Positions 23,916 through 35,754 of a stretch of 64,000 nt of DNA are shown here, one piece after another. The first letter of the stretch is position 1; every line of letters starts with the position of its first letter. The position numbers and the translations under genes were made by a program. This DNA is from Ziziphus jujuba (Eukaryota; Streptophyta; Magnoliopsida; Rosales; Rhamnaceae): NCBI RefSeq assembly GCF_031755915.1, contig NC_083380.1:10478001-10542000 (forward strand), written 5' to 3'. The notes beneath the pieces were generated by a model. The model ran no database searches. It worked only from the letters and a program-made list of their open reading frames with translations, and had not been told where the DNA came from.

Positions 23916-25293
23916 TTAAAATCAACCATTGTTTCAATAATCTTTGGCCTTTTAATAACACTAACAGAGCCTCGTTGGGAGGATTATTAATGTCATTAAA
24001 ATTGAATGTAATAACCATTAATTTTAATTTCAAAATTATCTTTAATATCTAAGTATTGTCGACGTTGGGCTGTACAATCTTATTAAAATTTTGAAATTAT
24101 TTTAAATCCAATCCAATAAAATCTGGTCATGTTTATCCGTTGGGGCATCACATAACCATTTTATTATTGGACCCTTAATGGAGCCCGCAGGTTTCAAATT
24201 AATTAAATTAATTCTTTAAAACCTTCACCCATTCAATATTTTACATTAATTAATTAGAATTTTCCATAATAATATTATCTAGATAAAACAAATATTATTA
24301 TGCACATGTATATATCAAATGATACAATTATATGGCACCACCTATTCTAAATGACATGTTAAGCACATATCACATGTTATATCCGTATAATTTAAACAAT
24401 TATAAACATAGAATAATTAATAGGCCCTAATCCATGGTTTCCTAGAAAAGAAAAATTACAAGCCCAATAGGCCCAAAAAGCCCAACTTAATATCTGGCCC
24501 ATACTTCTTCTTCTTTTCTTCAGATCTTGCAAGTCAATGGAGTGTGGGCCAAGTTAGAATTGGTTTCTGGGATTTTTAGCCCAAAAAACACAAAATCCTA
24601 ACAAGTCTCCTATTGATCCCGAGTACCAAAACCACCGCCAGTCGCCACACAAAACTCGGATCACCATGAAATTTTACAAGAAGGTAGATACCCAAATAAG
24701 GAATCTACCCACAAAAAATCATCAAAATCAGATTATGCATACGCCTCCACACGCCTTATGAATTCAGGCGTGTGAATCCCACTCTCAGCCTGCTTTGAGT
24801 GGCGCGTGTAGGCTCGTGCAGGTGTTTCCGGCCACTGTTCTCCTCCCACCGATCCTCCTTCGTGTCCTTCAACTTCTTATGATGTTGATCAATCAAGCCA
24901 CAGCTCCAATACACACAAAAAATGATGAACAGCAACGAGTATACAGTTTTTTTTGGGGATACTTTTACATATTTTTCCAATAAATCTGAATTTACATAAT
25001 AAAAAAATTCAAATAAAATTGCAGGAAAAATAAATAAGTAAATCAATCAAGGAGGAAACCCTAATCTTATGTTTAGCCTCCTTGTTACATCCCAAAAAAA
25101 AAAAATATACAAGCAAAAATCTACCATATACTAAGGCCAAAACCAAATCATTCATTCATAATAAAAAAAATATAAATAACATGAATAATAGAATCCTAGG
25201 TGCCATATATCTAATATACATCATATATACATGAAAAACAAAAAATGGATTCGTTTTATCATACATCGATTCAATCACGGCTCCGATACCAAT

Positions 25294-25785
25294 TGCTAGT
25301 ATCATATACACAGCGGAAGCCTGATCGAGATTGAATAAAGTGTGCAATAAATTATTTCACTATCCATAAGTTTTCTAATCTTTAGCGTAGAACCTTCCAA
25401 ACTATTCTTTAAGCGACAGATCTGCGTGTGGGCGCACCTGATCACAAAAGAAACAAGAAGATTAATCTGAAAAAACCTCTGAAACTCACAGTTTCTGTTT
25501 TTCTCTCAAGGTGTTTTATTTTCTACTGAGATTCTAAATCTCTAGAAAATAATACGTTAAACTTATTAACTGGAGGCGAGTAAACAATATATTTATAGAC
25601 TGCTAACCCTAATCCTCCTAGGGTTTAATAACACCTTGGGCCCAATTAATGGGCTCCTTCTTCTATCTTAATAATCAATTAAATGGTCTCTGTCAATTAA
25701 TGAGCTAGTTTGGGGATCCTATGGCTCATTATTAATCAAGACTCCTAATCATGGATTAGCTTGCTCCAAGAGCATTAATCCAACA
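25294..25785 (-). repeat. 5' LTR of the copia element
   Basis: 492 bp, TGCTAGTATC...ATCCAACA on plus. The minus-strand promoter should lie here. The host P450 frame resumes right after it at 25786. Confidence 0.95.
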
Positions 25786-26515
25786 CGGGGCATCTTAGGA
25801 AGGAAATGCGAGGAAAAACAGGGGAAGAGCAGGTTTGCAGAGCTTTCTAGAGGAGTTACTAAACAGCTTGTTGCATTCAGTTTGGGGTACCATTTTCCTT
25901 ATCTAGGTTTGGTGGATTTCTTTACGGGTTTGATACTGAGTCTTAAAGATAACTTTTTGGGAAATAGATTCTTCTCTAAAATGAGTAATTGAAGAACATG
26001 AGGCAGTGATGAATAACAGAGATGTTCATCATCAATCTTTCAAGATTAAGAAAGATTTTGTGGAGATTATTCTTTAGTTTTAGCGGTGTGGCAAGCTTGA
26101 GTTTGAACTCTCTCAAAAAAACCTCAAAGTTTTCTCATCGTTCTCTCTCTATCACTAATAATATATACATACATACACATATATATATATTTATATAATT
26201 TTTCTCTAATTTGAAAATCCTGTACAAAACATCTTATTACCGGTAATAATGTTGCGAAAGGCACTCTATATTACGGGTAATAGGATGAATCCCTGGATTT
26301 ACGGATATAATTATATAGTATTTGATCATGAATACGTTTTTTTTTTTTTTTTTTTTGCCTTGGAACAAAAATTTAAAATCTGGTTGTTCTTTCAGGACTT
26401 GTTTGCAGGTGGAACAGATACTACTTCAACGCTAGTAGAATGGACAATTTGTTCCGTTTGGTGTTGGGAAAAGAGCATGTCCTGGTTTGACATTTGCAGT
26501 GTTTGAACTGAAAAT

Positions 26516-28420
26516 ATGGAACTGTTTTCATCTTTTTTGAAGATGTGAGAAGAGCTACAAAGAAGCAAACTCTTCACTAACAATTGCTTCATTGTTTTTC
26601 TCCTTTTCTTCCTTCTACTTCTCTTCCTTTCTCTTCGCTTCACATTTTCTCTCACTAGATCACCTGAAACCTAACTCAAACCACCTCCATCTCTACCCAA
26701 GCTTCCTATTATTGGAAACCTTCATCAGTTAGGCCACCTTTCATACCGATCTCTCCAAGCACTATCTCAAAAATATGGTCTACTAATGTTCTTGAACTTG
26801 GGCTACAATCCAACTCTCGTGGTTTCTTCTGCAGATATGCTTAGAGAAATGACCAAGTTCCATGATATCGTTTTCTCCAACCGGCCCAAATATATACCCG
26901 CTGATATTTTCTTCAATGGATTCTTGGATGTTGCTTTTTTACCTTATGGTTAGTATTGGAAGGAAACTAGGAAAGTTTGTGTCCTTTAACTTTTGAACTT
27001 GAAAAGAGTTGTCTTTTGGATTGATAAAGGAACAAGAAAGTACAGGATTAGTTCATTAATTATGCAATGCAAGCAAGAGGTTTGGCTGTGAACCTAAGCG
27101 AGATGCTGATTTCCAACTTTGAATAATGTGATTTTAAGATGCACCCTTGGACAGAAATTTCAGGAATTCTATATTAGTGGTTTTGGAGCACTATCCAAAA
27201 GGGTTGTGGTGCAGTTTACGTCTTTCAAATTTGGACATTACTTCCCTTATTTGAGGTGGATGGATGTGGTTATTGGCTTGGTTTCAATCCTCAAAGAAAC
27301 TTTACAAGAATTAGACCTTTTCTTGAAACGTAATTGAAGACCACAAAGCTGCTTGAAAACAACCGTCGTCATCTGAGGCGAAGGACTTTGTTGATATTCT
27401 CCTCCAGCTTCAAAATGATGGCGTTCTCGACGTGGAATTCAATAATGTCAACCTCAAAGCCATTTTGCTGGTGCATCTCTCCTTTTCATTTTATTCTCTA
27501 TATAGGAATTATCATATTCGACCTTTTTTTCTTAATTCTTACATTGTTTTAAAAGCTGAAATTTAAAAATGGATTTAAAATTTATTTAAGTATAACTTTG
27601 CCTTCCTAGAATTATAATATTTCACTAAACTTATATAGTTTTAAAATTACAATTTTAAATCTCAAAGGAGAACAATAATAGAAGATATGGTAACATGATA
27701 AGTTCTCAGGTTGTCATATCTCCAATCTAGTTTTTAGTTTAAGATTACCAGTTCTTGTTATATCACTATGTCGACCACATACTAACAGTCTTCATATGTT
27801 TTAGGGCCTGTTTGTGGGAGGAAGTGACATGGTCTCGACGGCACTGGAATGGACAATGTCAGAGCTTTTGAGAAATGATAGTAAGATGAAGAAAGTCCAA
27901 GAAGAGGTAAGAAGGGTGGTAGGGGAAAGTTAAGAATAGATGAGAATGATATTAGTAATGAATTACTTGAAATGTGTATTGAAAGAAATTTTAAGGCTGC
28001 ATCCACCAGCTGTGTTGATTTTTAGACAAACATCAGAAAGTGTCAAATTGGGAGCCTACCATATCGCTCCTAAAACCCGAGTTCTTATCACTACATGGGC
28101 AATCCAAAGGGATCAAAATTTTGGGGATAGACCAGAAGAAGAATTTGTCCCTGAGAGATTTGAGAACAACCATGTTGATTTCAAAGGCCTAGATTTTCAA
28201 TTCATTCCATTGGTGTTGGGAGAAGAAGATGTCCTGGTTCGACATTTGGGGTGTTTTATGATTGAATATATGATAGCCAACCTTTTGTATTGGTTTGATT
28301 GAAAGCTGCCTGATGAGAATGATGAAACAACTTGGACATGAATGAAATTGAGGGCTCACTACTAGTAACAAAAACCCTCTTGTTGTAATACCAGTACCGA
28401 TTGCCAAATTATATCCATGA
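26516..28420 (+). pseudogene. CYP71-type P450 pseudogene 2
   Basis: The likely start ATGGAACTG at 26516 is followed by a stop and then a hydrophobic anchor (FIVFLLFFLLLLFLSLRF, 26585-26640). Next come the Pro-rich hinge and [15 protein letters not shown] (26696), DIVFSNRPK, and PYG-stop-YW in the C-helix (26945). The rest of exon 1 is shifted several times (27119-27470). Exon 2 resumes at about 27805 (GLFVGGSDM, STALEWTMSELL), passes the K-helix (LKEILRLHPP), PEERF-like EFVPERF and a heme loop shifted by one base just before the Cys (GRRRCPGSTF in the other frame). It ends near 28420. The last part, from 28283, is duplicated at 54368. Many stops and shifts: not functional. Confidence 0.85.
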
Positions 28421-29055
28421 TTTATGAGACAGCAGGGCTTACTATCCATTACCGTACTCTTGGATCCATCACATGAGAAATTGATGTTTGGCATAGAATT
28501 GTTAGTGATATATATATATATATATATTTTTTTTTTTTGGGTGAAAGATACTTTGTAATGGAAGGACTTTGCAAGTAAGAACCAAAACTAGTTTGGACAA
28601 ATAAATGTAGGAGTTACTAATGTCCAAATATCATTTATAAATGTTGGAGTTATTTATGCATTCAGAGATTACTAGTTATTTATAAATTCCTCTACTTGTG
28701 TATTAGTTTTTTATATGTATATAGTGTGATGCTCCAGACTGAAACGTAAGTTTGCGTAGGTCATAAAAAATTCAATTTGTATATTTGTATTACATATATA
28801 CTAAACTTAAATTTTTTTTTTTTTTTGTAAGAGGCGAACTTAGATTCAATTCAATTGGTTAATTCTTTTTATTAGAAAAAGAAAATTGTTCTGTGATGCA
28901 ATATCAAGAAGCTTCTCTATTGGTTTGATTGCATGGTATGACTGTTACTAAGAAAGTTCCACTTCATCTTGTTCCAATATCCTACTCCACTACTTGATTT
29001 TTATGCCAAATGGGAGATTTTATGAGATGGGTGCTCATAGTTTTTAATTCATATT
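28283..29055. repeat. Segmental duplication, copy A, last block
   Basis: This 773-bp block is repeated at 54368-55134, directly joined there to the equivalent of 13055. It carries the 3' end of P450 pseudogene 2 and the next P450 scrap. Confidence 0.9.
28911..28997 (+). pseudogene. C-terminal scrap of another P450
   Basis: LLYWFD, then TVTKKVPLHLVPISY and a stop at 28995-28997 match the C-terminus of the intact gene (LTVPKKVRLHVVPIPYF). It lies about 500 bp beyond the end of pseudogene 2, which has its own C-terminus, so a third gene once lay here. The downstream words TTGTAATTGGCTTTCA (29108) resemble the 3' end of the intact gene. Copy B keeps it at 54990-55076. Confidence 0.75.
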
Positions 29056-30109
29056 TATTTTTAATTTTATGTTTGAATTAAATTTTGCTTTTGGGTTTAT
29101 GATATTGTTGTAATTGGCTTTCACTGAATGAATTATAATAATAATAAAAAAAAGTTTAATGTCACCTATGAGTAAGACATGAAAAAGTAGACAAGATCGC
29201 ATATGATAATAGATGATCTTTTGTTTCCATTTTATTATCTTTATTTAAAGACACTGAAATATAAAATTAAATAATTACTTTTGAAAATAAAATAAATATT
29301 CTATGAACAAGAATGAAGCTAGAATGTGAAGACAGAAAATTTCTGTCCTTGTACATGCAAAGTGTAAACTTTAATTTTGAGGTACGTAGATATTAAATAA
29401 TTAGAGCTATGTGGTCAAACCTTTTCTTCGATAGTTATCTTTTGAAGTCCCAACAAAAAATATATATATATATTCTTTAATGTAATATTAGGACTTAAGA
29501 CCGCATAGTTTACCTGTGCTTAGACCATCATATGTGAATAAGGTAGTCGTCCTTCTCTTATGTTTGATATACACCTTATTTTTTTTATGTTTCTTCTCAT
29601 TTAATCTGTCACATTGTTACAACTTTGAAATAAAATCACTATTTTGGCAAACATTTATATTTCAAATCTCAATTCAATAAATAATAATGATAAATAAATA
29701 TTTTATTGAATTCTCACATTTGAAAAAATAATTATTTATTACGATTAATAAATGACCACCATAGAACTTACATCTCCAATAATAATGCAAATGATTATTA
29801 TTAAAATATTTATTTATGAAATTTTTAAATTAAAAATAATATAATTAAATGTTCTAATTAATGTTTACTATATAAAATGCTGATCATCGGCCCTGAAATG
29901 GCAAATTATTTGAAATGGGTATATATGTAGACGTACACGCTGGTAATGTTTAACTAGGTATATATAGGATATTGTTATTTATAGCTTAGCAATGACATTA
30001 AACGATTATGGGCGTCATTAATGTTGGGGTAGAAGACATTACTCTTTACTGCATATCGTTGAGTTTAATTAGCAATCGTTGACTTTCCCCTTATAGGGGT
30101 TCCTCGTAC
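29056..30109. other. AT-rich intergenic DNA
   Basis: I see no gene or recognisable element here. It includes short AT microsatellites (29460-29472). Confidence 0.5.
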
Positions 30110-30600
30110 TGCAATCAGATGGTCTCATCCTCCTGCAGGCCAAATTCAAAACTAACATCGATGGGGGTTTAGTGAATTGATGAAGGGAAATTTGGGTTTG
30201 GTGTTATTTATTCGAGACTCTAATATTGGCCAAGCGATGGCTGCTAGATTCAGCTATATATATATTCCGCTTTAGCTAGAATGTTCTCCTAGCCTTTTAC
30301 CGCGGAATCGTTTTGCTCTGAAGGAAGGGATACTATTTGATGCAAATTCAGGCCTTCTTCAAAGGGGAATTGTGTAGTGATTCTCATGCTGGCAATTAAT
30401 CTTGTGCTCTTGAAAAACTGTGATTACTTGGGTGCTGATGTTTTCTTAGTTGTGGAAATTAAAAGTCTCTTGAATAATTCTGCAGGTTGTATCTTGTATC
30501 TCTTTGTGTTAACTAAGAGTGCTTTGTATTTAAATAGTATTTGAGTCTTGGTTGGAGGAAGCTCCAGCTTGGTTGCTTCCTATGTTGGACAAAGATCTAT
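30110..30600 (+). pseudogene. RNase H-like (RVT_3 type) relic
   Basis: Read across several frames the segment gives HPPAGQ, KTNIDGG, GLVLFIRDS, then LKEGILFDANSGLLQRG and VLVVE-like words, ending WLEEAPAWLLPMLDKD. This is the order of the RNase H domain found in plant LINE-derived genes: K-x-N-x-DG, IRD, a helix that supplies EA or KE, then a W-EE-P tail. Stops and shifts occur throughout. It is probably a fragment of a LINE or of a domesticated RNase H gene. Assignment is moderate because each word is short. Confidence 0.45.
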
Positions 30601-31980
30601 TTTCGATTCGTTGTTAATGAAATCTCTTTTTCAAATTAAAAAAAAAAAAATTAAAATAATTAGTAAAAGATTTTTATTATTTTTTCTTATGAAAAAAATT
30701 ATTTATATTCTGATTGGTATGAAAGAATTGCTTTCTAATTATACATATTTACATGCCATTAATGATATCGTTGATAAATGTTTTTGGGTCGAAGAATTTC
30801 GCTAATAAAATTGAATGGGAAAAATATGGTTATGTTGATAAAATTGGTGCTTATAATTTTTATTCTTTTTTTTTCTCGGACAAAAAATGAAATGTTCTAC
30901 ACACCGATAGAGAATTGGAAGAAAAAGTCTGTGGTATCACATGGTTAAACTTGGTATCCAACAATCTTAATCTTAAATATTCAAGAGCTAGACACATCCA
31001 AATTATATATATATGCAGGGCTGTGGGGGGTTATATATATATATATATATACATAGGGTTTGGGGAGGCGGTAAGAAAAAGAAAAAAACAACTAATGCAA
31101 GTGTGGTGATCCTTAGCCCATTTAGAAATCAAGATGTCAGTTGTTTGTTACGCGCTGCAGCAGGACTACTACTTCATTGGTTTGTGTATTTTCTATTTTT
31201 GCCGTAAGCGTGAAATTTTAACTATCTAATATAAAATTTGACATTATTTAGATTTAAAAGAAAATAAAATCATAAATAATTTTAAACTTATTTTCTTCCC
31301 TTAATGTATAAAAAATTATTTATTAATTATATATATTTTATTAAATTTTTTTAACAAATTATTTTTATGAAAACTTCACCGTATCTGATAAAACGTTCAA
31401 AAATAAAAAATTACTTACATAATGTTTTTTTTTTTTTTTATCAACATATTAGCTTAACATGTGTCTAAATAGACATTTTGAAAATATTTTTTTGAATGAT
31501 TTTATTTTTCTGATATGGTAAAAAAATTTTAACAATAAAAAAAGCGATTTGAAATACTCTAATACACATTCTAGATAAATTTGGACTTATCTAGAAATCA
31601 ATCAGCCAAATAAAATAGGTAAAAAATTATTCCAAAATTCCAAAGAATAAAAAATTGCAGCAGTTATGGATAGAACTTGAGAAAATGCCAAAGTTGTATG
31701 GTGGTATGCGTGTGCGTGCTGTGTATCTATCTTTTACAAGGATAAAATAAAATAAATTGCTAACGTATAGAAATTGGATGATCTTTAAATTAACTTAGCA
31801 TGATCCTTTTCCACTAGCTTAATTTCACTGTCAGATAGCACTTTTTTCTTTTAGCATGATCTCTTTCAACGTGAAAGCTCAAGCCAAAGAGATCAGAAAA
31901 AACAAAAAGATAAAATAAAATAAAATTGCTGCAGTATTAATATTCCTCGTTTCCTGGTTTGCCGAATAATTAATTAAAAA
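30601..31980. other. AT-rich intergenic DNA upstream of the P450 gene
   Basis: No gene supported. A (TA)n microsatellite lies at 31033-31051. Two similar words, TTAGCATGATCC and TTAGCATGATCT, occur at about 31795 and 31853 in the distal promoter of the P450 gene. Confidence 0.5.
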
Positions 31981-31983
31981 GTT

Positions 31984-32032
31984 GGTCAACTTAAACAGGG
32001 GAAAAACAACACTGTGTTACTTACTCTATAAG
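31984..32032 (+). promoter_or_regulatory. Probable core promoter of the CYP71 gene
   Basis: CTATAAG at 32026-32032 is a plausible TATA box 52 bp before the ATG, which leaves a very short 5' UTR. GGTCAA at 31984-31989 is, on the other strand, TTGACC, the WRKY-factor W-box core. Such a site would fit a stress-induced P450, but this is inference. Confidence 0.45.
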
Positions 32033-32083
32033 ATAGAACTTCCAGGGCTATGCTTAACCAGCAGCGCGAGATAAACATCAGAA

Positions 32084-33777
32084 ATGGCTCTATTACCACA
32101 ACTGAACCAGTTATGGCAATTACATGAGCTACAATTGAAAACACTCTTTCATCCCCTGCTTCTCTCTGTTTTCTTCCTTTCCTTTCTGTTTCTCTTTAAA
32201 CGCAGAAGATCATCATCATCATCAAGTGGGAAAGTACTAAACTTGCCTCCTTCACCACCAAAGTTTCCAATAATCGGAAACATCCACCAACTGGGTTCAC
32301 TCCCACATCGCTCCCTGAGAGCACTTTCACAAAAACATGGCTATGATCTCATGCTTTTGCAGTTGGGTCAAGCTGCAACGCTTGTGATTTCATCAGCAGA
32401 GATGGTGAATGAGATCTTGAAGTCACACGACATCGTCTTCTCCAACCGTCCCAAAACCACCGCTGCTGATATCTTACTCTATGGTTGCAAAGACGTCGGA
32501 TTCGCTCCTTACGGCGAGTATTGGAGACAGGTTCGCAAGATCAGTGTTCTTGAGCTTCTGAGTGTGAAAAGAGTGAATCAGTTTCAGTTTGTGAGGGACC
32601 AAGAGGTTGAACTTTTGGTCGGTAGGATAAGAAAAGCAAGCCAAAGTGGAAGTTCTATAAATATAAGCGAGTTGCTGATGGCAATCTCCAACAATATAGT
32701 GGCTAGATGTGTACTTGGACTGTCTGTTGTGGATGAAAATGGTAAGAGCAGGTTCGGAGAGGTAGCGAGGAAGCTTATGGTTCAGTTAACCGAATTCTGC
32801 ATCGCCGATTTCTTCCCTAGTTTGAGATGGATTGATGCTCTTAGAGGCTATATTGGACGCTTGAAAGAAACTTTTGCGGAAATGGATGCTTTCTTTGATG
32901 AGGTTATCGAAGAACGCAAAGCAGCACTTGGGAAGGATTCCGGATCTTCTGATGCAAAAGACTTCATCGATATTCTCCTCCAACTCCAAAAGGATGAGAT
33001 GCTTGGCTTTGAGCTCGCTCAAAGCGACATCAAAGGAATTCTAATGGTATATATATATATATATATATAGACACGATAAACAATTAAGTCGATCTGATAT
33101 AAATTTGACTATATATATATATATAACAATCTATCATTTTTTGCAATCCTTTGCAGGACATGTTTTTGGGTGGAAGTGATACGACTTCCACAGCACTGGA
33201 ATGGATGATGTCCGAGCTAATGAGAAATCCAGAAGTGATGAATAAAGCTCAAGAAGAGGTTAGAAGAGTGGTGGGGAAAAAGCCCAAGATAGATATGGAT
33301 GATATAAACAAAATGGAGTACATGAAATGTGTTGTGAAAGAAAATCTAAGATTGCATCCTCCAGTTCCTCTTCTAGTTCCTCGAGAAACAACGAAAGACA
33401 TCGAAATGGGAGGCTACCATATTCCTGAAAAAACAAGGGTGTTCATCAATGCTTGGGCAATCCAAAGGGATCCAAGAATGTGGTTGGACAGGCCAGAGGA
33501 GTTTGTACCAGAGAGGTTTATGAATTCTAATGTTGAATTTAAAGGTCAAGATCTTCAACTTATTCCATTTGGGTTTGGAAGAAGAGGATGTCCTGGAGTG
33601 ACATTTGGGGTTTGCTCCACTGAATATGTGATTGCAAACCTTCTGTATTGGTTTGACTGGAAGCTTCCAGCTGGTCAATTGGGGAAGGATTTGGATATGA
33701 GTGAAGTTTATGGACTCACTGTTCCCAAGAAAGTTCGTCTTCATGTTGTTCCAATTCCCTACTTTCCAGCTGCTTGA
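32084..33777 (+). CDS. Cytochrome P450, CYP71 family (CYP71A/AN-like), intact
   Basis: Haem monooxygenase of the ER membrane, supplied with electrons by NADPH-P450 reductase; the substrate cannot be read from sequence. Exon 1 is 32084-33046 (321 codons), the intron 33047-33156 (GT-AG, phase 0, 110 bp) and exon 2 33157-33777, giving 527 residues, a little longer than the usual 500. Residues about 20-42 are the membrane anchor, followed by a basic and Ser-rich stretch and the Pro hinge (LPPSPPKFPIIGN). Trp147-Arg148 mark the C-helix. The I-helix motif GGSDTT is at 326-331, ExxR is Glu383/Arg386, PERF is 439-442, and the haem loop FGFGRRGCPG has Cys466. No stop or shift is seen. The intron position is the one typical of the A-type CYP71 clan. 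Neighbouring P450s are all broken. Clan assignment is sure; subfamily is not. Confidence 0.95.
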
Positions 33778-33893
33778 ATATTATCACCCAATGGAAGATC
33801 ATTTATAATATATAATTTGGGGTTGCTACTTGTTCTATGTAATTTAATTTCCTGTATTTTTTTTTTTCTCTTGTTTGTAATTGGCTTTTAATG

Positions 33894-33899
33894 AATAAA
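33894..33899 (+). terminator. Polyadenylation signal of the CYP71 gene
   Basis: AATAAA, 117 bp after the stop codon, follows TTGTAATTGGCTTTTAATG. The same word precedes polyadenylation-like signals after the P450 scraps at 28911 and 35755, which supports a shared 3' UTR. Confidence 0.6.
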
Positions 33900-35754
33900 A
33901 TTGAAGCCAAAGTAAATTTTATATATAAAGGTATACAGATTTGTTTTAGCTCCTGATTGAATCCAAAATTTGGAGGTTGACACTTGTGATAATTGTCATC
34001 TCATTGTTCAAATTTGGATAATAAAGGAGAATAAAATAAAATACCATGATTGGCATCAAAAAGTGGTGACCAAATATAAGAGCTAACCCAGGTATTGGAA
34101 AACGATAACTTGTATTCATTTCAGTATCCGATATAAATACAATAGGCTTTACAGTTTACAAATAATAGATAAGCACAATCTAATCTAAATGCACGCTACC
34201 CATATCAAAGTACACCAAATAGTAGTTACAAAAATGGATAATACAAATTTTTTCAACTTCAGCCAAAAAAAAAAAAAAAATGGATAATACAAAAACCACA
34301 CATACAGGTACTTACGCTACACTATCACAAAAAGACTACTTTTTTTTTTTTTTTTTTGGGCTCTGGATATCACAAAAAGACTATGGCTTTGGAAAGTCAA
34401 ACAAAAAATTTATGCTTTTTAATGAATATATTTTTTTTGGGGGCATAGTCTTTGAATTAAAATGGGACAAGCAAAGGGAAAAGATCAGCGTCAGTTGTAG
34501 CTAGTGTCGCTTTCGCATATTTTGGACGTCATAACCTAATTACTATTTGTTAATTACTTTTCATTGACTAGCCACCGATTCTTAGTAGTAATATTCATTT
34601 TAATCCTCTCTTTATTGAGTAGATTATATTAACTTGAATAATTGAGGGTTTATTAATTTATTATTTTGGATTTGGCGTGAAGATATTCCATCTAAGTAAA
34701 TTTGATTAAAGCTAAAACTCTGCTCAAATATTTAAATAATTCAGCTATTTGATTGATTAATGGCTGAAAAGAAATTAAATAAACATACATCAACCATTCC
34801 ATGGTCTCAAGGGCACATTATTGAAAAAATAAATGAATAAATCAGTTGCAACTTTGAAAATAGATCACCGCCCAATTACCGAGCATTTAATTTTTATTTT
34901 TTTTTATATTAGGGGAAAAATAATTTTTTTTAAATGGGCCAATCTGTTTGTCATTAATCATTTTGTCATTGGCTTTGATAATTAATTTATAGCTAATTAA
35001 TTGCCCATTCCCAAAAAATAAAATAAAATAAATCATGATCATTTGTCGCATTTTTTATGTTATTTTATTAATAACATTAATAAAGAATTAAAATAAAGTA
35101 AGTTAAAGTGGCTGAAATTTTATCATTAATCAAGCATTTACAAATAGGAAAAATAAAGAGAAAAATCTCCTTTCATTCCAACGAATTAAACGGATAAAAA
35201 ATTCAATGTATTTTTTTTTTTTTTTGATGAAGTAAATTCAATGTGTAATGTTATTTTTTGGTAATAATTCAATGGGTAATCTTGGTCAATAAGAAAGAAA
35301 CCAGTTTCAATTCAAACAAATTCCTATATTTCATTTTCTGCAAAAACAAATAACAATAAAATAGTTCCTGCATACAACCACACGTTACGGTATACTTTTG
35401 ACTTCGTTATCATGACGTAATTTGCTTTGTATTTTTTTTTTTTTTCACTGTCGGTAGGTAGTTGTCAAATCTCCCTCCTAATTAAAAGACTAAATTTAAT
35501 GATTTATTGTAAATTTGAATTAAAAAAAAAAAAAACTCCGATGACATAATGTTTGTGTTATTTAAATTTTAAAAAAAAAAACACAAACTTTTAAATTGTT
35601 TTTTTTTTTCATAAATAATAAATGTACGCATGCATATTACAAAAAAGCCAAAAAAAATATATTTCTAATAAAAGAATTAATACAAAGTGTTTTATTTTTA
35701 ATTGTGATCCACAACTTTGTGTTATGAATTATGATTGACATTTCATCGACATTT
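33900..35754. other. AT-rich intergenic DNA
   Basis: Several A or T homopolymer runs (34266-34280, 34340-34358, 35211-35226, 35430-35446). No gene or element recognised. Confidence 0.5.

Larger units (their letters stand above)
18321..25785 (-). mobile_element. Ty1/copia LTR retrotransposon
   Basis: A full-length element of 7465 bp on the minus strand. LTRs of 492 bp lie at 18321-18812 and 25294-25785, both ending TG/CA. They differ at visible sites, about 5% by eye, so it is not recent. Target duplication CGGGC/CGGGG. The primer site TTGGTATCGGAGCC adjoins the 5' LTR (25278-25292) and resembles initiator tRNA-Met sites. A polypurine tract (AGTGGGAGATT on minus) adjoins the 3' LTR near 18813. 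Domain order is Gag, protease, integrase, reverse transcriptase, RNase H, as in copia. The frame has several stops. Host sequence is P450 pseudogene 1. Confidence 0.95.
16709..26515 (+). pseudogene. CYP71-type P450 pseudogene 1, split by hAT and copia insertions
   Basis: The reading starts ATGGCTCTG at 16709, in the same AAATGGCTCT context as the intact gene at 32084. It is broken after about 17 codons by a hAT element, resumes at 17768 with [13 protein letters not shown], and runs through HDIVFSNRP and FAPYGEYWRDARKI (18030-18180) to about 18320. A copia element then splits it. It resumes at 25786 (GRKCEEKQGKSRFAEL) and continues to about 26110 with stops and a frameshift. Exon 2 begins after TTTCAG at 26394 with DLFAGGTDTTST, the I-helix. 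Soon after, it jumps in another frame to the heme loop FGVGKRACPG (26450-26490). The ExxR-to-PERF segment is missing. The last heme-loop codons abut the start of pseudogene 2 at 26516. No product is possible. Confidence 0.85.

Noticed and set aside
24756..25046. 96-codon frame in the copia leader
   Set aside because: Lies between primer site and Gag, no known domain, AT-rich chance frame.
30548..30805. 85-codon frame starting MVGGSSSLVAS
   Set aside because: Its first part is the RNase H tail in the wrong frame, the rest AT-rich filler.
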